Part shown: positions 12,901-23,500 of the stretch, piece by piece
Layout: the number at the start of each line of letters is the position of its first letter
How positions within the stretch are numbered: the first letter of the stretch is position 1
From: Triplophysa rosa
Taxonomy: Eukaryota > Chordata > Actinopteri > Cypriniformes > Nemacheilidae
DNA: 64,000 nt
Assembly (NCBI RefSeq): GCF_024868665.1
Contig: NC_079895.1
Coordinates: 5,482,154-5,546,153 of the forward strand
Reading direction: 5' to 3'
Program-made: the position numbers and the translations under genes
The notes under the pieces: model-generated
What the model was told of the DNA's origin: nothing
What the model saw: only the letters and a program-made list of their open reading frames with translations
The model's database searches: none

Positions 12901-14410
12901 TGACCGGTCAGAGGAAAAGTGCAAATGAAGGAGAGACGCCTCTTGGAAGGCAGCTGGCCAATGAGTTGAAGAGGCATCACCAAGCTAATACAGAGGGCAA
13001 GACATCAGGGGCCACAGGTGTGTATGGAAATATATAATCTCTCTCTCTCTCTGTTCCAAAATCAAGGCAGCATAGGCATGTCCTTAATCCAAAAATTAGA
13101 CATGCATTCTTTAAAGAGAAGGCATTCACATAATGCTTTGTTACAAGCTCAGATTTTTTGTAAAACGCATTTTACAAGGTGACTAATTTGTATTAGTTTG
13201 TAAAATGTGAATTGTGAAAATTATTTGAATATTTTTAGATTAAGTTAGAATGTTAACAAAATTAGAATATTATTAAAAAAAAACATTTATTTCATTTTAT
13301 TGAATTTGTAATTTCTTTATTTATAATTTGTATACATTTCCAAGATGTGAATTGTACAACAAAATATTAGAATATTATTGGAAATTTTTGAATATTAGAA
13401 AGATATTCTAGAAAAAATAGAGAACATATTAAAATATTATTAGAAAAGTTTGAATATAAAAAAATGTAACGAAGCCACACCCACATTTTATTTTATTTCT
13501 ATTTTAATTTATTTATTGTAATTTGTATGAATTTGTGAGATGTAAATCGTCCAAAATTATTATAATATTATTAGAACAAGTTAGAATATATTAGAAAAAA
13601 CAGTAATGAAGCCCCACCCACATTTTATTTGTATTTTATCGTATTTGTGATTTATTTATTTATAATTTGTATAAATTTGTAAGATTACAAAAATGTTACA
13701 ATATTATTAGAGGATTTAGAATATTAGAAAAAATGGAATATTAAAAAAACAGTAAAGAAGCCCAACCCACATTTTATTTAATTGTATATGTAATTTATTT
13801 ATTTATAATTTCATTTGTATGATTTTGTAAGATGTGAATCGTACAAAAATATTATTATTAGAACAATATATTCGGAAAAAAAAACAGTAATGAAGCCCCA
13901 CCCACATTTTTTAAATTTCATTTACATTTAGTCATTTAGCAGACGCTTTTATCCAAAGCGATCATTTATTTATTTATAATGATTTTTCAGGGGCTTTTAT
14001 GCCTTTAAAGGAAAGCTCAGTAGAGAGGTGGCAGGAAAGCATTGGGGTGGAGATGGGGGAGCAGGTTCAGCAAAGGACCATCAAGACGTGAATCGAACTC
14101 TGGTCGCCGTGAGTGTACTGCCGCTATGTCGGCACATTAACCACAGGGCTATCGGCACCGACTATTTATTTATTTTATTTTACACATTTAAACACCCTAA
14201 ATCATAAACATAACAGTGCTTCATCATGACTATATGATCATGGCATATAATCATATATTTGTCATTGTCATTTTACTAACAAATGGTTTCAGTAATCCTG
14301 CTTTTAACATTGCGTTTACTCTTTTTCCAGAAAACGGAGATGCTTCGTCGCGTGCCCTCAACCTCTCCGAGAAGAAGGTCATCAAATCAGAACCCGAGGA
14401 TTCCAGATAG
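949..14410 (+). CDS. nab1: NAB1, EGR-binding transcriptional corepressor (spliced, 7 coding exons)
   Basis: Nuclear corepressor that binds EGR-family zinc-finger activators. Coding exons read from the sequence: 949-1755, 2652-2785, 3886-3937, 7340-7459, 8961-9126, 12877-13017, 14331-14410. They sum to 1500 nt (499 codons plus TAG), close to the usual 480-490 residues, and all junctions are GT-AG and in phase. Residues 1-85 are the NCD1 EGR-binding domain (starts [18 protein letters not shown]; also [20 protein letters not shown]). NCD2 spans the end of exon 1 and exon 2 ([31 protein letters not shown]). The C-terminus ends [12 protein letters not shown]. Two lysines lie in psi-K-x-E SUMO-type motifs, RIKTE (residues 327-331) and VIKSE near the end. 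The start ATG lies two bases after a CAG acceptor, so a non-coding 5' exon lies upstream, probably outside the window. The assignment to NAB1 rather than NAB2 rests on recalled family sequence; which fish paralog it is cannot be decided here. Confidence 0.95.
1846..2064. mobile_element. Degenerate AGTTCACCC-family foldback element
   Basis: Contains ATCATCATTTACTCAC on the left and GTCATACAGGTTTGAAA, then GGATGAACTGTCTCTTTAA, on the right. This is the order seen in better copies at 8453-8707 and 59551-59850. The left terminal repeat is lost. It lies in nab1 intron 1. Confidence 0.65.
2110..2558. mobile_element. CACTGCAAAAAA-type repeat, with a nested foldback
   Basis: Starts CACTGCAAAAAAATAAATTT and ends TTTGTACTGCAAAACGAGAC...AATACTAAG, with ACAAATATCTTAAAATT inside. 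A second copy is at 6352-6845. A compact foldback of the AGTTCACCC family (2293-2356; GGTTCACCCAAAAATAAA facing TCATTTTTGGGTGAATTAT) sits inside it. Confidence 0.6.
3509..3693. mobile_element. Foldback repeat with CGCTGCTGTCCTTCTGAAACC ends (copy 1)
   Basis: The left end CGCTGCTGTCCTTCTGAAAC faces the inverted right end GAGGTTTTGGAAGGACAGCG. The interior has ACTTTGACACAACA and AAAAGTACAGTG. A second, longer copy is at 61167-61412 in stat1. It lies in nab1 intron 2. Confidence 0.65.
6352..6845. mobile_element. CACTGCAAAAAA-type repeat (copy 2)
   Basis: Shares CACTGCAAAAAAATATGTTT, ACAAATATCTTAAAATTC and ATCAAGATGCATTT with the copy at 2110-2558, and ends in GTACTGGAAAACAAGAC...AATGCTAAG. It lies in nab1 intron 3. 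Confidence 0.6.
6856..6942. repeat. (TA)n microsatellite with TACTGTATA interruptions
   Basis: About 87 bases of alternating AT, broken by ACTGTATA units. It directly follows the repeat copy ending at about 6845. Confidence 0.9.
8207..8237. repeat. (CTTT)n microsatellite
   Basis: Roughly eight CTTT units in nab1 intron 4. Confidence 0.85.
8453..8707. mobile_element. AGTTCACCC-family foldback element, near complete
   Basis: The ends AAAGGGATAGTTCACCCGAA and GAGTGAACTATCCCTTT are inverted repeats. The arms include ATCATTTACTCACCC, AAGAATGTTGTTAACTGGC and GAAAGTCATACCGGTTCGAA, so most of the copy can form a long hairpin. There is no internal gene, so it is non-autonomous. It lies in nab1 intron 4. 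Confidence 0.8.
9236..9353. repeat. Long hairpin (foldback) in nab1 intron 5
   Basis: GGGATAATGCACAGGCAGCC on the left faces GGCTGCCTGTGCATTATCCC on the right, with arms continuing through TTATCGC and AAGCCC. It begins about 110 bases after a donor site. Confidence 0.8.
10366..10760. mobile_element. Two truncated hAT-type terminal fragments
   Basis: GTAGTGGTCGACCGATATGG at about 10369 and AGGGTTGGGTATCGTTTG at about 10681 look like isolated ends of fish hAT families. Neither has a recognisable partner end nearby. Confidence 0.4.
10995..11342. mobile_element. Non-autonomous hAT element with perfect 8-bp target duplication
   Basis: The terminal inverted repeats TAGGGCTGTCAAACGATTAA and TTAATCGTTTGACAGCCCTA are perfect. 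TAAATAAT is duplicated at 10987-10994 and 11343-11350. The 348-bp element is palindromic over much of its length and has no transposase frame. It lies in nab1 intron 5. Confidence 0.92.
11828..11850. repeat. (GA)n microsatellite
   Basis: About 11 GA units in nab1 intron 5. Confidence 0.85.
12005..12255. mobile_element. AGTTCACCC-family foldback element, left end degraded
   Basis: The right end reads TTTTTGGGTGAACTGTCCCTTT. The interior has GAAAGTCATACAGG and GAAGATATTCTGAGAAATG, as in the other copies. Confidence 0.7.
13270..13915. repeat. Tandem repeat, about 140-bp unit
   Basis: The phrase GAAGCC-C-ACCCACATTTTAT recurs at 13471, 13608, 13757 and 13892 (spacing 137, 149 and 135). Each is followed by ATTTATTTATTTATAATTTG-like and TTAGAATATTAGAAAAAA-like blocks. 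A diverged partial unit precedes the first phrase. It lies in nab1 intron 6. Confidence 0.85.
13918..14165 (-). mobile_element. tRNA-derived SINE, - orientation
   Basis: The + strand begins with the shared L2-like tail (CATTTAGTCATTTAGCAGAC...TTTTATCCAAAGCGA). On the - strand the distal end shows a B-box-like GAGTTCGATTC and an A-box-like TGGTTAATGTGCCG. It immediately abuts the tandem repeat. Confidence 0.6.
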
Positions 14411-16800
14411 CAGCCCTGAATTCTTTCCTTTCGAACCTGTACACATCTGTCAGTGAATACTAACCAAGCACAACTACAGTAGAGCCTTAACAACCAATGT
14501 TGCCTCAAAATAGAGTTTATTTTCGTTTCTCACCTTTTTTGTTTTTGCCAAAGCACCTAGAGCCCTTATTTGCATTCTCCTGGTTAGATTCACACTGTTT
14601 GTGCTGTCACTGACTCGTTTCATTCGCTTTGTCGCTCACTAGCTCTCCATACTTGTTTTTCTCCTCATGTTCTTTCTCTCTGTGTAAAATCCGCTATTTG
14701 TACATACATAGAAAATGTCTGTTTGAAAACAATGTTATTTAAATACAGTATGTGTTGTATGTATATATGAATGCATGAAAAAATGGGAGTTTCTCCGAAA
14801 CGGGAGGGACATGTCTTATACGATTTTCAGTACGCAGCTGTTAGTTGTCACCTATTTAAGTGAGCCTTGAATAGAGTTTCTCTTTAAGCACCTGTGAAAT
14901 CATTCGGTGTCATTTCTGTAAAAGAAATGATGCCCACTTGTTAAAAAAATTACGTCACAGCTGTGGCGCTAGTTGCATGTGTTGTTTGTGGAAAGGATTT
15001 CAATTTACAAAGCATTTGTTTGGACAAACATGCTGTGCAAGATGAGTCATCAATATTTCCAGAAATGGAAAGACTGTAAATTATGATTTCATAGGGTTTT
15101 CTAGAGACCTCCATCAGTGTTTCTGATAGCAATGCTAATGAATCTGAATTTAAAGTCTACTATGGTGCTATGTTTGAAATGATTTACGTGCAGAGGGAAT
15201 CTGTGGTACACATTGCTATTTAAACACTGAAATCTTCGAACCAGACAATTGGTTTCCTTGTTATCTTGAATGAATCGTATTGCTTGATTTCTTCAGATTA
15301 AGATACTAAGCACAAATTGTATATTTCATCATACTACCAACAAAATGCTAACACAGAAAAGCATGTCTGTGAAATTCTCCTCCTGGAAAAATAGTACTGT
15401 AAATAGTTCAAACACATTAGCAAATGGCTGGATGTTAAAACAAGCGTCCAGTCTTTATGGTAATCACATAATCAATGTATTGTATTTCTGAATATATAGT
15501 AGTAGAGCAATACCGGGTAGCTGTTGTCACTTAACTCAGTGAAAGTGTCTAATTGTCCCAGTCTGAAAGGACCTTCTCTGTACAGTATTTCTACTCTGTG
15601 TATTAGTGTAAACATAGTCTTAGATTCAACTAAACGTGCAAATGTATGTGAAACTGATATGCACTAGTGTTATTCTAAAGGCATTTTTAGAATTTGAATC
15701 CTATTGCTCAACATTTCTCGTGTTTTTCAATGGTGATACATGTTTTTATTTTATTTTTTGTAGGACTCGTGTACCTTATATCTGCCTATCATTGGTTTGG
15801 CCTTGAGTGAGTTACACTCTGTAGTTTCCGAGTACCACGTAAGGTGAAGTAGGCACAAGTTAATCAGGTTTTCCACAGTTGTGTGTTTGTAACGTACCGG
15901 TCAAGCTGTTATCTATTCTGTATTTGTGTCGACGACAAATACCTCTCTCTGTCGGTACACGAGACCAATTTTAACATCCTGATCATACACTTCAGTATTT
16001 TGAGGGAGCACGTGGAGACGTCGTGTGCGCTTTTATTTTTTTAGAGTTGCTTTCAGAGACTAAAGAGATCTTAAGTATGCAAAACCTTTCTTGATTTAAG
16101 TGCCATTTTAGATGTTTTTGACAAGTGTGGTGGTAATCTGTTTCCGAAGATTACGAGACGTTGCGTATGACAGTGAGCGTTCTAATGGTGGATTATCAAA
16201 TATCTAACGATTGTGTGAACATTTATCTGCATTTTCAACTTTTTGCCTTAGTTCGAAGCATTCCACATTAAGGTATTTTGTTAACTGAGTGCTGTTTTTG
16301 CAGTGCTGGTACTTTATTTTGAATGAGTGTTTTTTGAATGGTACGGACAGTGAGATTTGGAAGCTGTATGAACATTAAGACTTGGCAATATGAAGCTCTA
16401 TAAGTAGACCGGATCAAAATTTGATGTTGGCAAAACATAGAAGTGCAAAGTTTGACAATGAAAAAAGCTCATCTGATTGGACCTCACTGATACACAGTTA
16501 CCAATGACCTATATAGCAAGACATATCTAGACGCCTACCTTTGTTCCTTGCTTGTTACTGTCTCGAACCACTTACAGAAATGATCTGTTTTCTCTCATCT
16601 TTGTAATTGCTTTGTATAATAGACTTATGCATTTTGGACTGTGGGATAAAGCTGTTGTCAGTAGAACTTGTTCTCATCACCTTTGAGTAGAGGGTACATT
16701 AGGATATCTATACAGTAGTCCTGCACATATTGTTTTGTAAACACTAATATATTTAATTTGTTATACAGCACATGAACATTAAACTCTATTTTTTTGAGAT
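14411..16800 (+). other. nab1: nab1 3' UTR with candidate poly(A) signal
   Basis: This 2.4-kb stretch after the nab1 stop has no credible coding frame and few recognisable repeats, unlike the flanking introns, which suits a long 3' UTR. The last good poly(A) hexamer is ATTAAA at 16778-16783. A foldback transposon copy begins at about 16904. The exact cleavage site is inferred. Confidence 0.55.
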
Positions 16801-16903
16801 CTGATTGTGAAGTGTTTTTCATTCTCATTTTTAAGTCTCTTTCACCCAATTTCGGAAAACTCATGTCTGGTTTCTGTGGGCAGAAATTGTTTTTTGACAT
16901 GTT

Positions 16904-17125
16904 TAAGGGATAGTTCACCCAAAAATGAAAAATCGTTTATTAACCCTCGTGTCATTCCAAACCTGTACGACTTTCATTGTTTTGCAGAACACAAAAGATA
17001 TTTTGAAGAATGCTGGTACAGTAACTTAACATCATTGGCCCCCACTGACCTCCATTGTATGGACACAAAACCGCCGAGACATTTCTCCAAATATCTTCTT
17101 TTGTGTTCAACAGAAAGATTTTAAA
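16904..17125. mobile_element. AGTTCACCC-family foldback element, right end missing
   Basis: Left end AAGGGATAGTTCACCCAAAA, then AACCTGTACGACTTTC and ATATCTTCTTTTGTGTTCAAC. The right terminal repeat is absent. Confidence 0.75.
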
Positions 17126-20020
17126 TATTTTGTTTAGTCATGATTAGTCAAGAAGCTTTGATTTATAAGAAATTCCTGTATGAATAATCCTGGTGTGATG
17201 GAAAATCCAAAATACCGAACAATATATGCAAATGCTGAACAGTCATTTAAAGAAATCTTAAGACGTCAAATGTAATTTACTATAGTATGTAGGACAACAT
17301 GTGATATCAGAGCATAAACAACGTAGTTTTGATCATTTCTTGCTTATCTGGTTTCAAGTAGGCCTGTTAGCCTTTGATGACATAGATACAGGCAGATGAC
17401 AGAGAGGGTAGCGTGTGGGTTGATGTGTCTTCACCTCAATTCATTTGCATCTACATCATATTTACACATTTTGAAACTGCGGAATGACTCACACACTCAC
17501 TGTTGTGCTTCCACCCTTTGTTGTGCGTATGCAGCGTGTCTGTGGGTCTAAACCTTGTACTGATAAACGCACCACTGACTACCCACAGGCGGCCCAGAAT
17601 GACGCCTGTTCCTCAGGGTTGTCACAATTAGGTCCAGGTACCTCGCCCTGTGGCGTGACATCATAGACCCTTTTTCTTACTACACATTTCTGGTCCCATT
17701 GTAAGTGATTCATAAGGGCACATTATTGCAACAAAACAAAAGAACAAAAAACGTGTCGTCGTAATTTAGCTCAGCTTTTGAAATGACTCCTTGTTTGCTG
17801 ACATCACCAAGCCCTTCTATTAACACACCCCACCGATATGTCCCATTATGAAAGTAAAATTTGTCACATTCAATTCAAATGTTCACCATTTTTTGCTATT
17901 TGTTGCATAGCCTAGTTTTAAACAGCTTTACAAGAAAATAAAGAAAACACAACAACATTGATAATAGTAATAAAATCTACTTTTAATCTACAAAAATTGT
18001 ATATACTTTTTCTGAGACTATGGGAGATTTTTGGTTTTGTTTAATATGATAGATTTCAGGTATCCTATTGAGCCAGACATGCAATTCCTGCTTACATGGA
18101 AATGGCCCTTGAAAATGACATAGAGCACTAGTGTAACATACAATATTCAAGTGTCAGGCCAAGCTTCACAGACACGTGTCCTCTTGAGAGATTTTACAGC
18201 CAGAGTAAATAAATGTAACAAATAGCCATTCAAATATGTATTTTTAGTGAGCATAGGCACAACCTTATAGCGCCCTCGAGCGTCCCCTGAGAGACTAAGA
18301 TCGTAGAGCTGAAGCTGTATAATATAAATGCAGCAAATAGTTGCAATTTGCTAAACACGACTCTGTAGCGCCCCCTAGTGCAGTGAGATCGACAACTACC
18401 ATAACGTTACAGGCTGTTTAAAATAACACGCTACCATTATCCACTCATGTTTTATATCCAAACTGGATAGTTAGCCAAGCAGACTACCAGCATTATGTTC
18501 ATGCTGTTTAAGCCAGAGGAAGAACCTTTGTGTGTCTATTTATGTCTGAACCGTATTCTGTACTACACTGCTGTCTCCAACCCTAATCAATGATCGTCCA
18601 ACATATCTCATATCTATTGTGTGCTATAATGTATTTGTTATTATATTACTTTATTAATATTATGTATTGGGTAATGTTAGTCTTATTTTCCACTGTCGTA
18701 TACACGTTCACCACAAGATGGAAGCAACACGCGATTGTTCATGTCTCACTAAACGTGAAATACCATACACGGACGATAGGGGGCGTAAAACACAGTTTCT
18801 GTAATTTCAAACCCACATTTAACTACTGTAGGCTGAGAAGTTTCTAGAATGGGTAGGATGGTTGATGACTCATGAAATAACTTTTCATTTGTCTGAAGTG
18901 CAGAAGGCATGTGCTGTAGACGAATTCCCAGACAAAAAGTCTAAAAGTGAAATACTAAAGATGGAAAGTTTGGCAAGACGTTCTTGAGTAGGCCAGCTTA
19001 CAAACTGGAAAGAGCATTGCCTGCATACACTCTCACTTCTTTGATCAAAATCAGGAAAATCTGAAATGCATGATATGTTTACAAACAGGCAAACTGCGTA
19101 GCAGTTTATAGAACAGTCACTGAACAGATAGACATCCCGTGGTTCCTCTTCCACACTGTGTCAGACCTACACCACAATTGAAAGACCTGAATCTTGTTAT
19201 TCTCTATGATCATCTGGTGGCAACACGTTTTTCATGTAGGCCAGTGCTCTTTACTTTACAGCAGCTAGAGTTAAGCATGTTATTCTTAACATGCTATAAT
19301 CCAATTTTGTTGTTAGCAAGCTTCTCACTTGTTCCTCCTTATACTGACATTTCCTAACACCAGCCTGAAAAGCTGATGCAGTGATAATGATATCCAATAA
19401 TGACATCACTGTTAAACATACTCTGTCCAATAATTTAAAGTTTGGACAGAAATGACCGGAAACATTAGGTAGTCTAGTTGCATTCATGACTCGTTAATTG
19501 ATGCAATTAATGTTTCCATTGGGGCACTCAATTACAATAGAACACACCTAGAAAGTGATATGATACGTTGAATGGCAGCATAAGGAGCTCAGATGACTGC
19601 TATAGGCTTACATTTCCATTAATAAATGTCATGCAGTGAAGACAAACACCAGTCTAGAAATAACTTCTCTTTTCATGGGATGTATTTGTTAAATAAAGAC
19701 CACACGTGTAGCCTGTCAGCATTGTGATTATAATGATGTTACATATTTTGTCTAATTTGTGTTGAAATTTAAAATCAGCAGTTAATCCAAAAATAGTTTA
19801 CTATGATAAAATAAAACACATTATTTAACGTTAATTATGTAGATAAATGTCATGGATTATAAGAAAAATTGTGCGTAGAATACAAATTAGAATAATTCTA
19901 TAATATTTAAATATTCATATGAATAAATATGTAAATGAAGGCGTACAAAAATGTTTACATTTTTACAAAAGTCACTGCAGGACGTGATGCATGTCAGTCA
20001 AATATGAAACATGTCTTATC
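16904..20020. other. nab1-gls intergenic interval
   Basis: No gene was recognised here. The left edge holds a truncated AAGGGATAGTTCACCC-type foldback element (16904-17125). The rest is unremarkable AT-rich DNA with scattered short open frames of no recognisable family. Confidence 0.6.
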
Positions 20021-20023
20021 CAG

Positions 20024-20232
20024 CCAATAACGAAAGAGAAAGATTTGAACACATTTTCACTCTGCCCAATAGCTCATTAGGTGGGCGTGTCCGTGGCATT
20101 TTGCTCAGTGAGCCTCACCGAAAGCTCTTCACTTACTAGTTTTCTTTGCTGTCGCTTTCGGTGATACGATTTGTGTTCTAGTTTTATTGAACAAAAACAA
20201 GAAAATAAACCAATTAGCTCGACAGGACTGAG
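20024..20232 (+). promoter_or_regulatory. gls: gls proximal promoter / 5' UTR
   Basis: Just upstream of the gls ATG are two CCAAT boxes (20024-20028 and 20066-20070) and a GC/KLF-EGR-like GGTGGGCGTG at 20080-20089. No TATA box is seen at the expected spacing, which suits a housekeeping-type promoter. The transcription start is not determined; the AT-rich segment at 20160-20232 is probably 5' UTR. Confidence 0.5.
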
Positions 20233-20522
20233 ATGTTACAGTTTAGGGCTTCTGTTGTGCTGAAGGAGTTGATTCAAACCAGCCATAAGCGTTCGTTATC
20301 AGACATTTTAAGCTTTAAAAAGACTTTACCAAGCGCGTATCGCTTCAGCGCCGCTTATTCCAATGGCAAAATACCAAAGTTAAATATCGTCCGTAATGGA
20401 AGATATCTACCTTTCATTCAACCTCTATCTTCGAGGAGATTCCTATGTACAAAAACCGAGGGAGCGATCGAACCAGAGACCGTGAAGACAGATGAGACCT
20501 TACAGGAAACGACGGCAGACAA
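20233..20522 (+). CDS. gls: gls exon 1: mitochondrial targeting region
   Basis: Encodes residues 1-97. The start [15 protein letters not shown] is rich in Arg/Lys/Ser with few acidic residues, as expected of a cleavable mitochondrial presequence. It lacks the long Pro/Gly/Ala-rich stretch of the mammalian exon, which accounts for most of the 32-residue length difference. The donor GTACGA follows base 20522 in phase 2; the Lys codon is completed by the first base of the exon at 35254. Confidence 0.9.
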
Positions 20523-23500
20523 GTACGAGATTCATTTAACGTTATAGCATTTGGTTGGCACTTCATGTGTTTTTAATAGTTCAGCAGGAGCGTCTAAACA
20601 TCACTGAACGTGTGGCAACGTGGCGTTGTGTGTACATTCTACAGTGAGTGGGAGGAGAGCATGTGTAGCCTTTTTATTTCAGCGTGTGGAACATACATCC
20701 GTTTAAATGGACCCAGGCCAGGTTAAAAGTGTTTCTTACCAGAGCTACAAGTGAGAACATGTGCCCCATCGTGTAGATTTGAAGTGTAGCATGCTATATG
20801 GTGTTTCCTGACTGGAAGAAGTAGAGAGGGGAGTGGCAGTGTCTTTTATCAGCTGCTTATTTATGACACCATACATACGGCATGTGAGGAATGTCAGTAA
20901 CCCACATCCATTTTATTGGTCAACCCGTGTTTTGCTGTAAGTCTATGTCACAGGTTTCTGTGAGGGTTTATGGAAAGGATTCAATAAATTCACTTTTATT
21001 CATTTAACCATACATTTAAAAATGTGCTTGTGGCATAAGAGAAATACTGTAATAGGCATGTGTTTATATTTATATGACAACACATTATTTGACCTCTGCT
21101 GTCCTATATTTCGTCGCTAGAGAGTTGGCAAGTTTACAGTTTGTTCAGTTGCATGGGCGTTTTTCTTCTGTAACATAAGATACGTGAATATTCTATATTT
21201 TGTAGACAAATATGTTAAAGCTTTTATCGTTTTAATACAAAAACTGGCTGGAAATATTATCAGTCAGGATCGGTTCTCACAGTGCGCGTGACCGTATGGA
21301 TTATTTATAGGATGACGCAGAAGGCTCGTGCTCGTCCCTACAGGGAGTCTTCTTGGGTTTGATCTTCACCTCATGATATTATTGTTTGTTTGGTTGCCAT
21401 CTTGTATCACGGATGGGCAAGATGACTCGTTTTCCGTACGTTTTTTTTTTTGGTGTACAGTTACTGTATGAGAGAAGCACGTGACGATGTTGTGTGGGTT
21501 TGACTTGGTAGATAATAAAAACACTTTGTTTTGGTGGAAACAAATGCACATTACCATAGGTCATTTCATTGTGGAAATTATGAAAAATCCATGAAATGGA
21601 ATTTGGTATGTTTTGTCCAAAAAAATAGCAGAACGTACATTAAAAAGCTACCTAATAAAAATATATTATTGCATAATATGTCAGCACATTCCTGCTTGTT
21701 GTTTGGACAGAATTGCATTCTCATCGTTTTACGATCTGTTTGCAAATAGAGATAAAAGTCGTCCATTAGTGGAACACTGGGCGTTTGTTCAGATGGCTGG
21801 CATAAGTTGATATATAATCCAGTTTAGTGATGTGTTGGAATTGGAGTAATAAATAACATGTTGCATTACAGCAGATTGCACAATTAGAGATGGCATAGTT
21901 TTACTTCATGTTGTAATTTCTTGAAATAGATCACGGTCCGAAGTACCATACAGCGCCCTAATGCTAAACATTTTATGAGTAAGTCCATTACCTTGGAATC
22001 AAACTCGTGACCTTGTCACTGCTAGCACCATGCTCTACCAGATGAGCTACAGAAAAGCTAATATAGACAGAATTTAAGAGAAAGATGCCCTATCTCCTGT
22101 AGCTGCTGTGATATCAGGTTATGTCCACACAGAACTCCATACAAACAGGCAATTTTCACTCAGCCTGACCTCAAACCTGGCCTTCCAGAGATCGCTTAGC
22201 TCATTATTTTTCTTGCACAGAAGACAGGCTGCTGGTATGTTCCTGAAGCTGATCAAAAACACCAGATGCATGCTGTCTCAGACTTTCAGCTGCTTTGCTG
22301 TTGCCTTGACAACAAGACTAACCGGTCATAATGAGAGAAGGTGTGAGAGAGTGAGCTAATTTTTTATATATCTATAAAATTGCTTACTGAAATGTCACAC
22401 TATTTTTGTGTTGTTTTAAACAAATATTAGGATATTAGTTTAGTGAATAAATGCAGTGGTAGCAAATAAGATGCTGCTTGAATTAAATATACCCATACTA
22501 GCGATACTATTGCTAAATTGTATATACTGTACTAATATATATATATATATATAATATAAATGTATATAACATAATGTAACAGTGCTGCTTTTATCAAGAT
22601 GTACACAGAATGACAGAGTCACTTATTTTGCATATATTTTACAGTATTTACTCAATTCGCTGTGCAGTATTTGTGCAAAACATGTTCTGCACATTTGTTG
22701 ACAAGACAAAGTGAAATGACCTCTCATGTTAGTCTTTCAGTCCGGAGCAGTTTTTGGCTATTGCTGATTAATAAAAACCAAATACTGGCTAATATATTGC
22801 TCTAGCATTACTTTTATAAACTTTAACTGACTAATGCTATGGCCTGCAGTTGGCCATTTATCAACCCACCCATACTCACACACACGCACACGCACACAGA
22901 CAGACACACCCAACCTCAAAACTGGTTTTGATATTTTACACTTGGTTTTTGGCATACAGTTTAATATGTAAAGTGTAAGACGTAGGCAGGGCTATTAGTA
23001 AGCACCAAAAACATTTGTATCCCAAACAATTAAGGTCACATAAAATTACCCACACCTGTATCAGAATCAGAAAGAGCTTTATGTTTACACACACAAGGAA
23101 TTTGACTTGGCGACAGGAGCTTAGTGCAGAAGAAAGTGTACACATGGTGCAAACATAGTGCAAATATACATTAAGATAGAAAAAATGAGAAATTAAATAA
23201 AAATAATAATGCACTATATACAAAAAGTGAAAAAATACAGACAAAAAACAAGTGTACAGATGTGTTATTTACAGGTTTAACCTATTGTTTCTTACAATGT
23301 ACAGTTTCCAGAAGTTATCTGTTTGTTGTAGTCTCTTAATGTCTGATTTAGTAGCTGAACCAAACCAGACAGTTATGGATGATATAATATTTATGTCACA
23401 CCTGTTGTCAGCAAGCACTTTGTTATTGCATAATATTTATCTTATTGATTAGTGGAATGACAGTTAAAGGTGTAGTGTGTAAAATTTAGCGGCATCTAGC

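Noticed and set aside
13270..13915. CRISPR-like array
   Set aside because: The whole 140-bp unit repeats, with diverged copies and no unique spacers, in a vertebrate intron; it is a tandem repeat.
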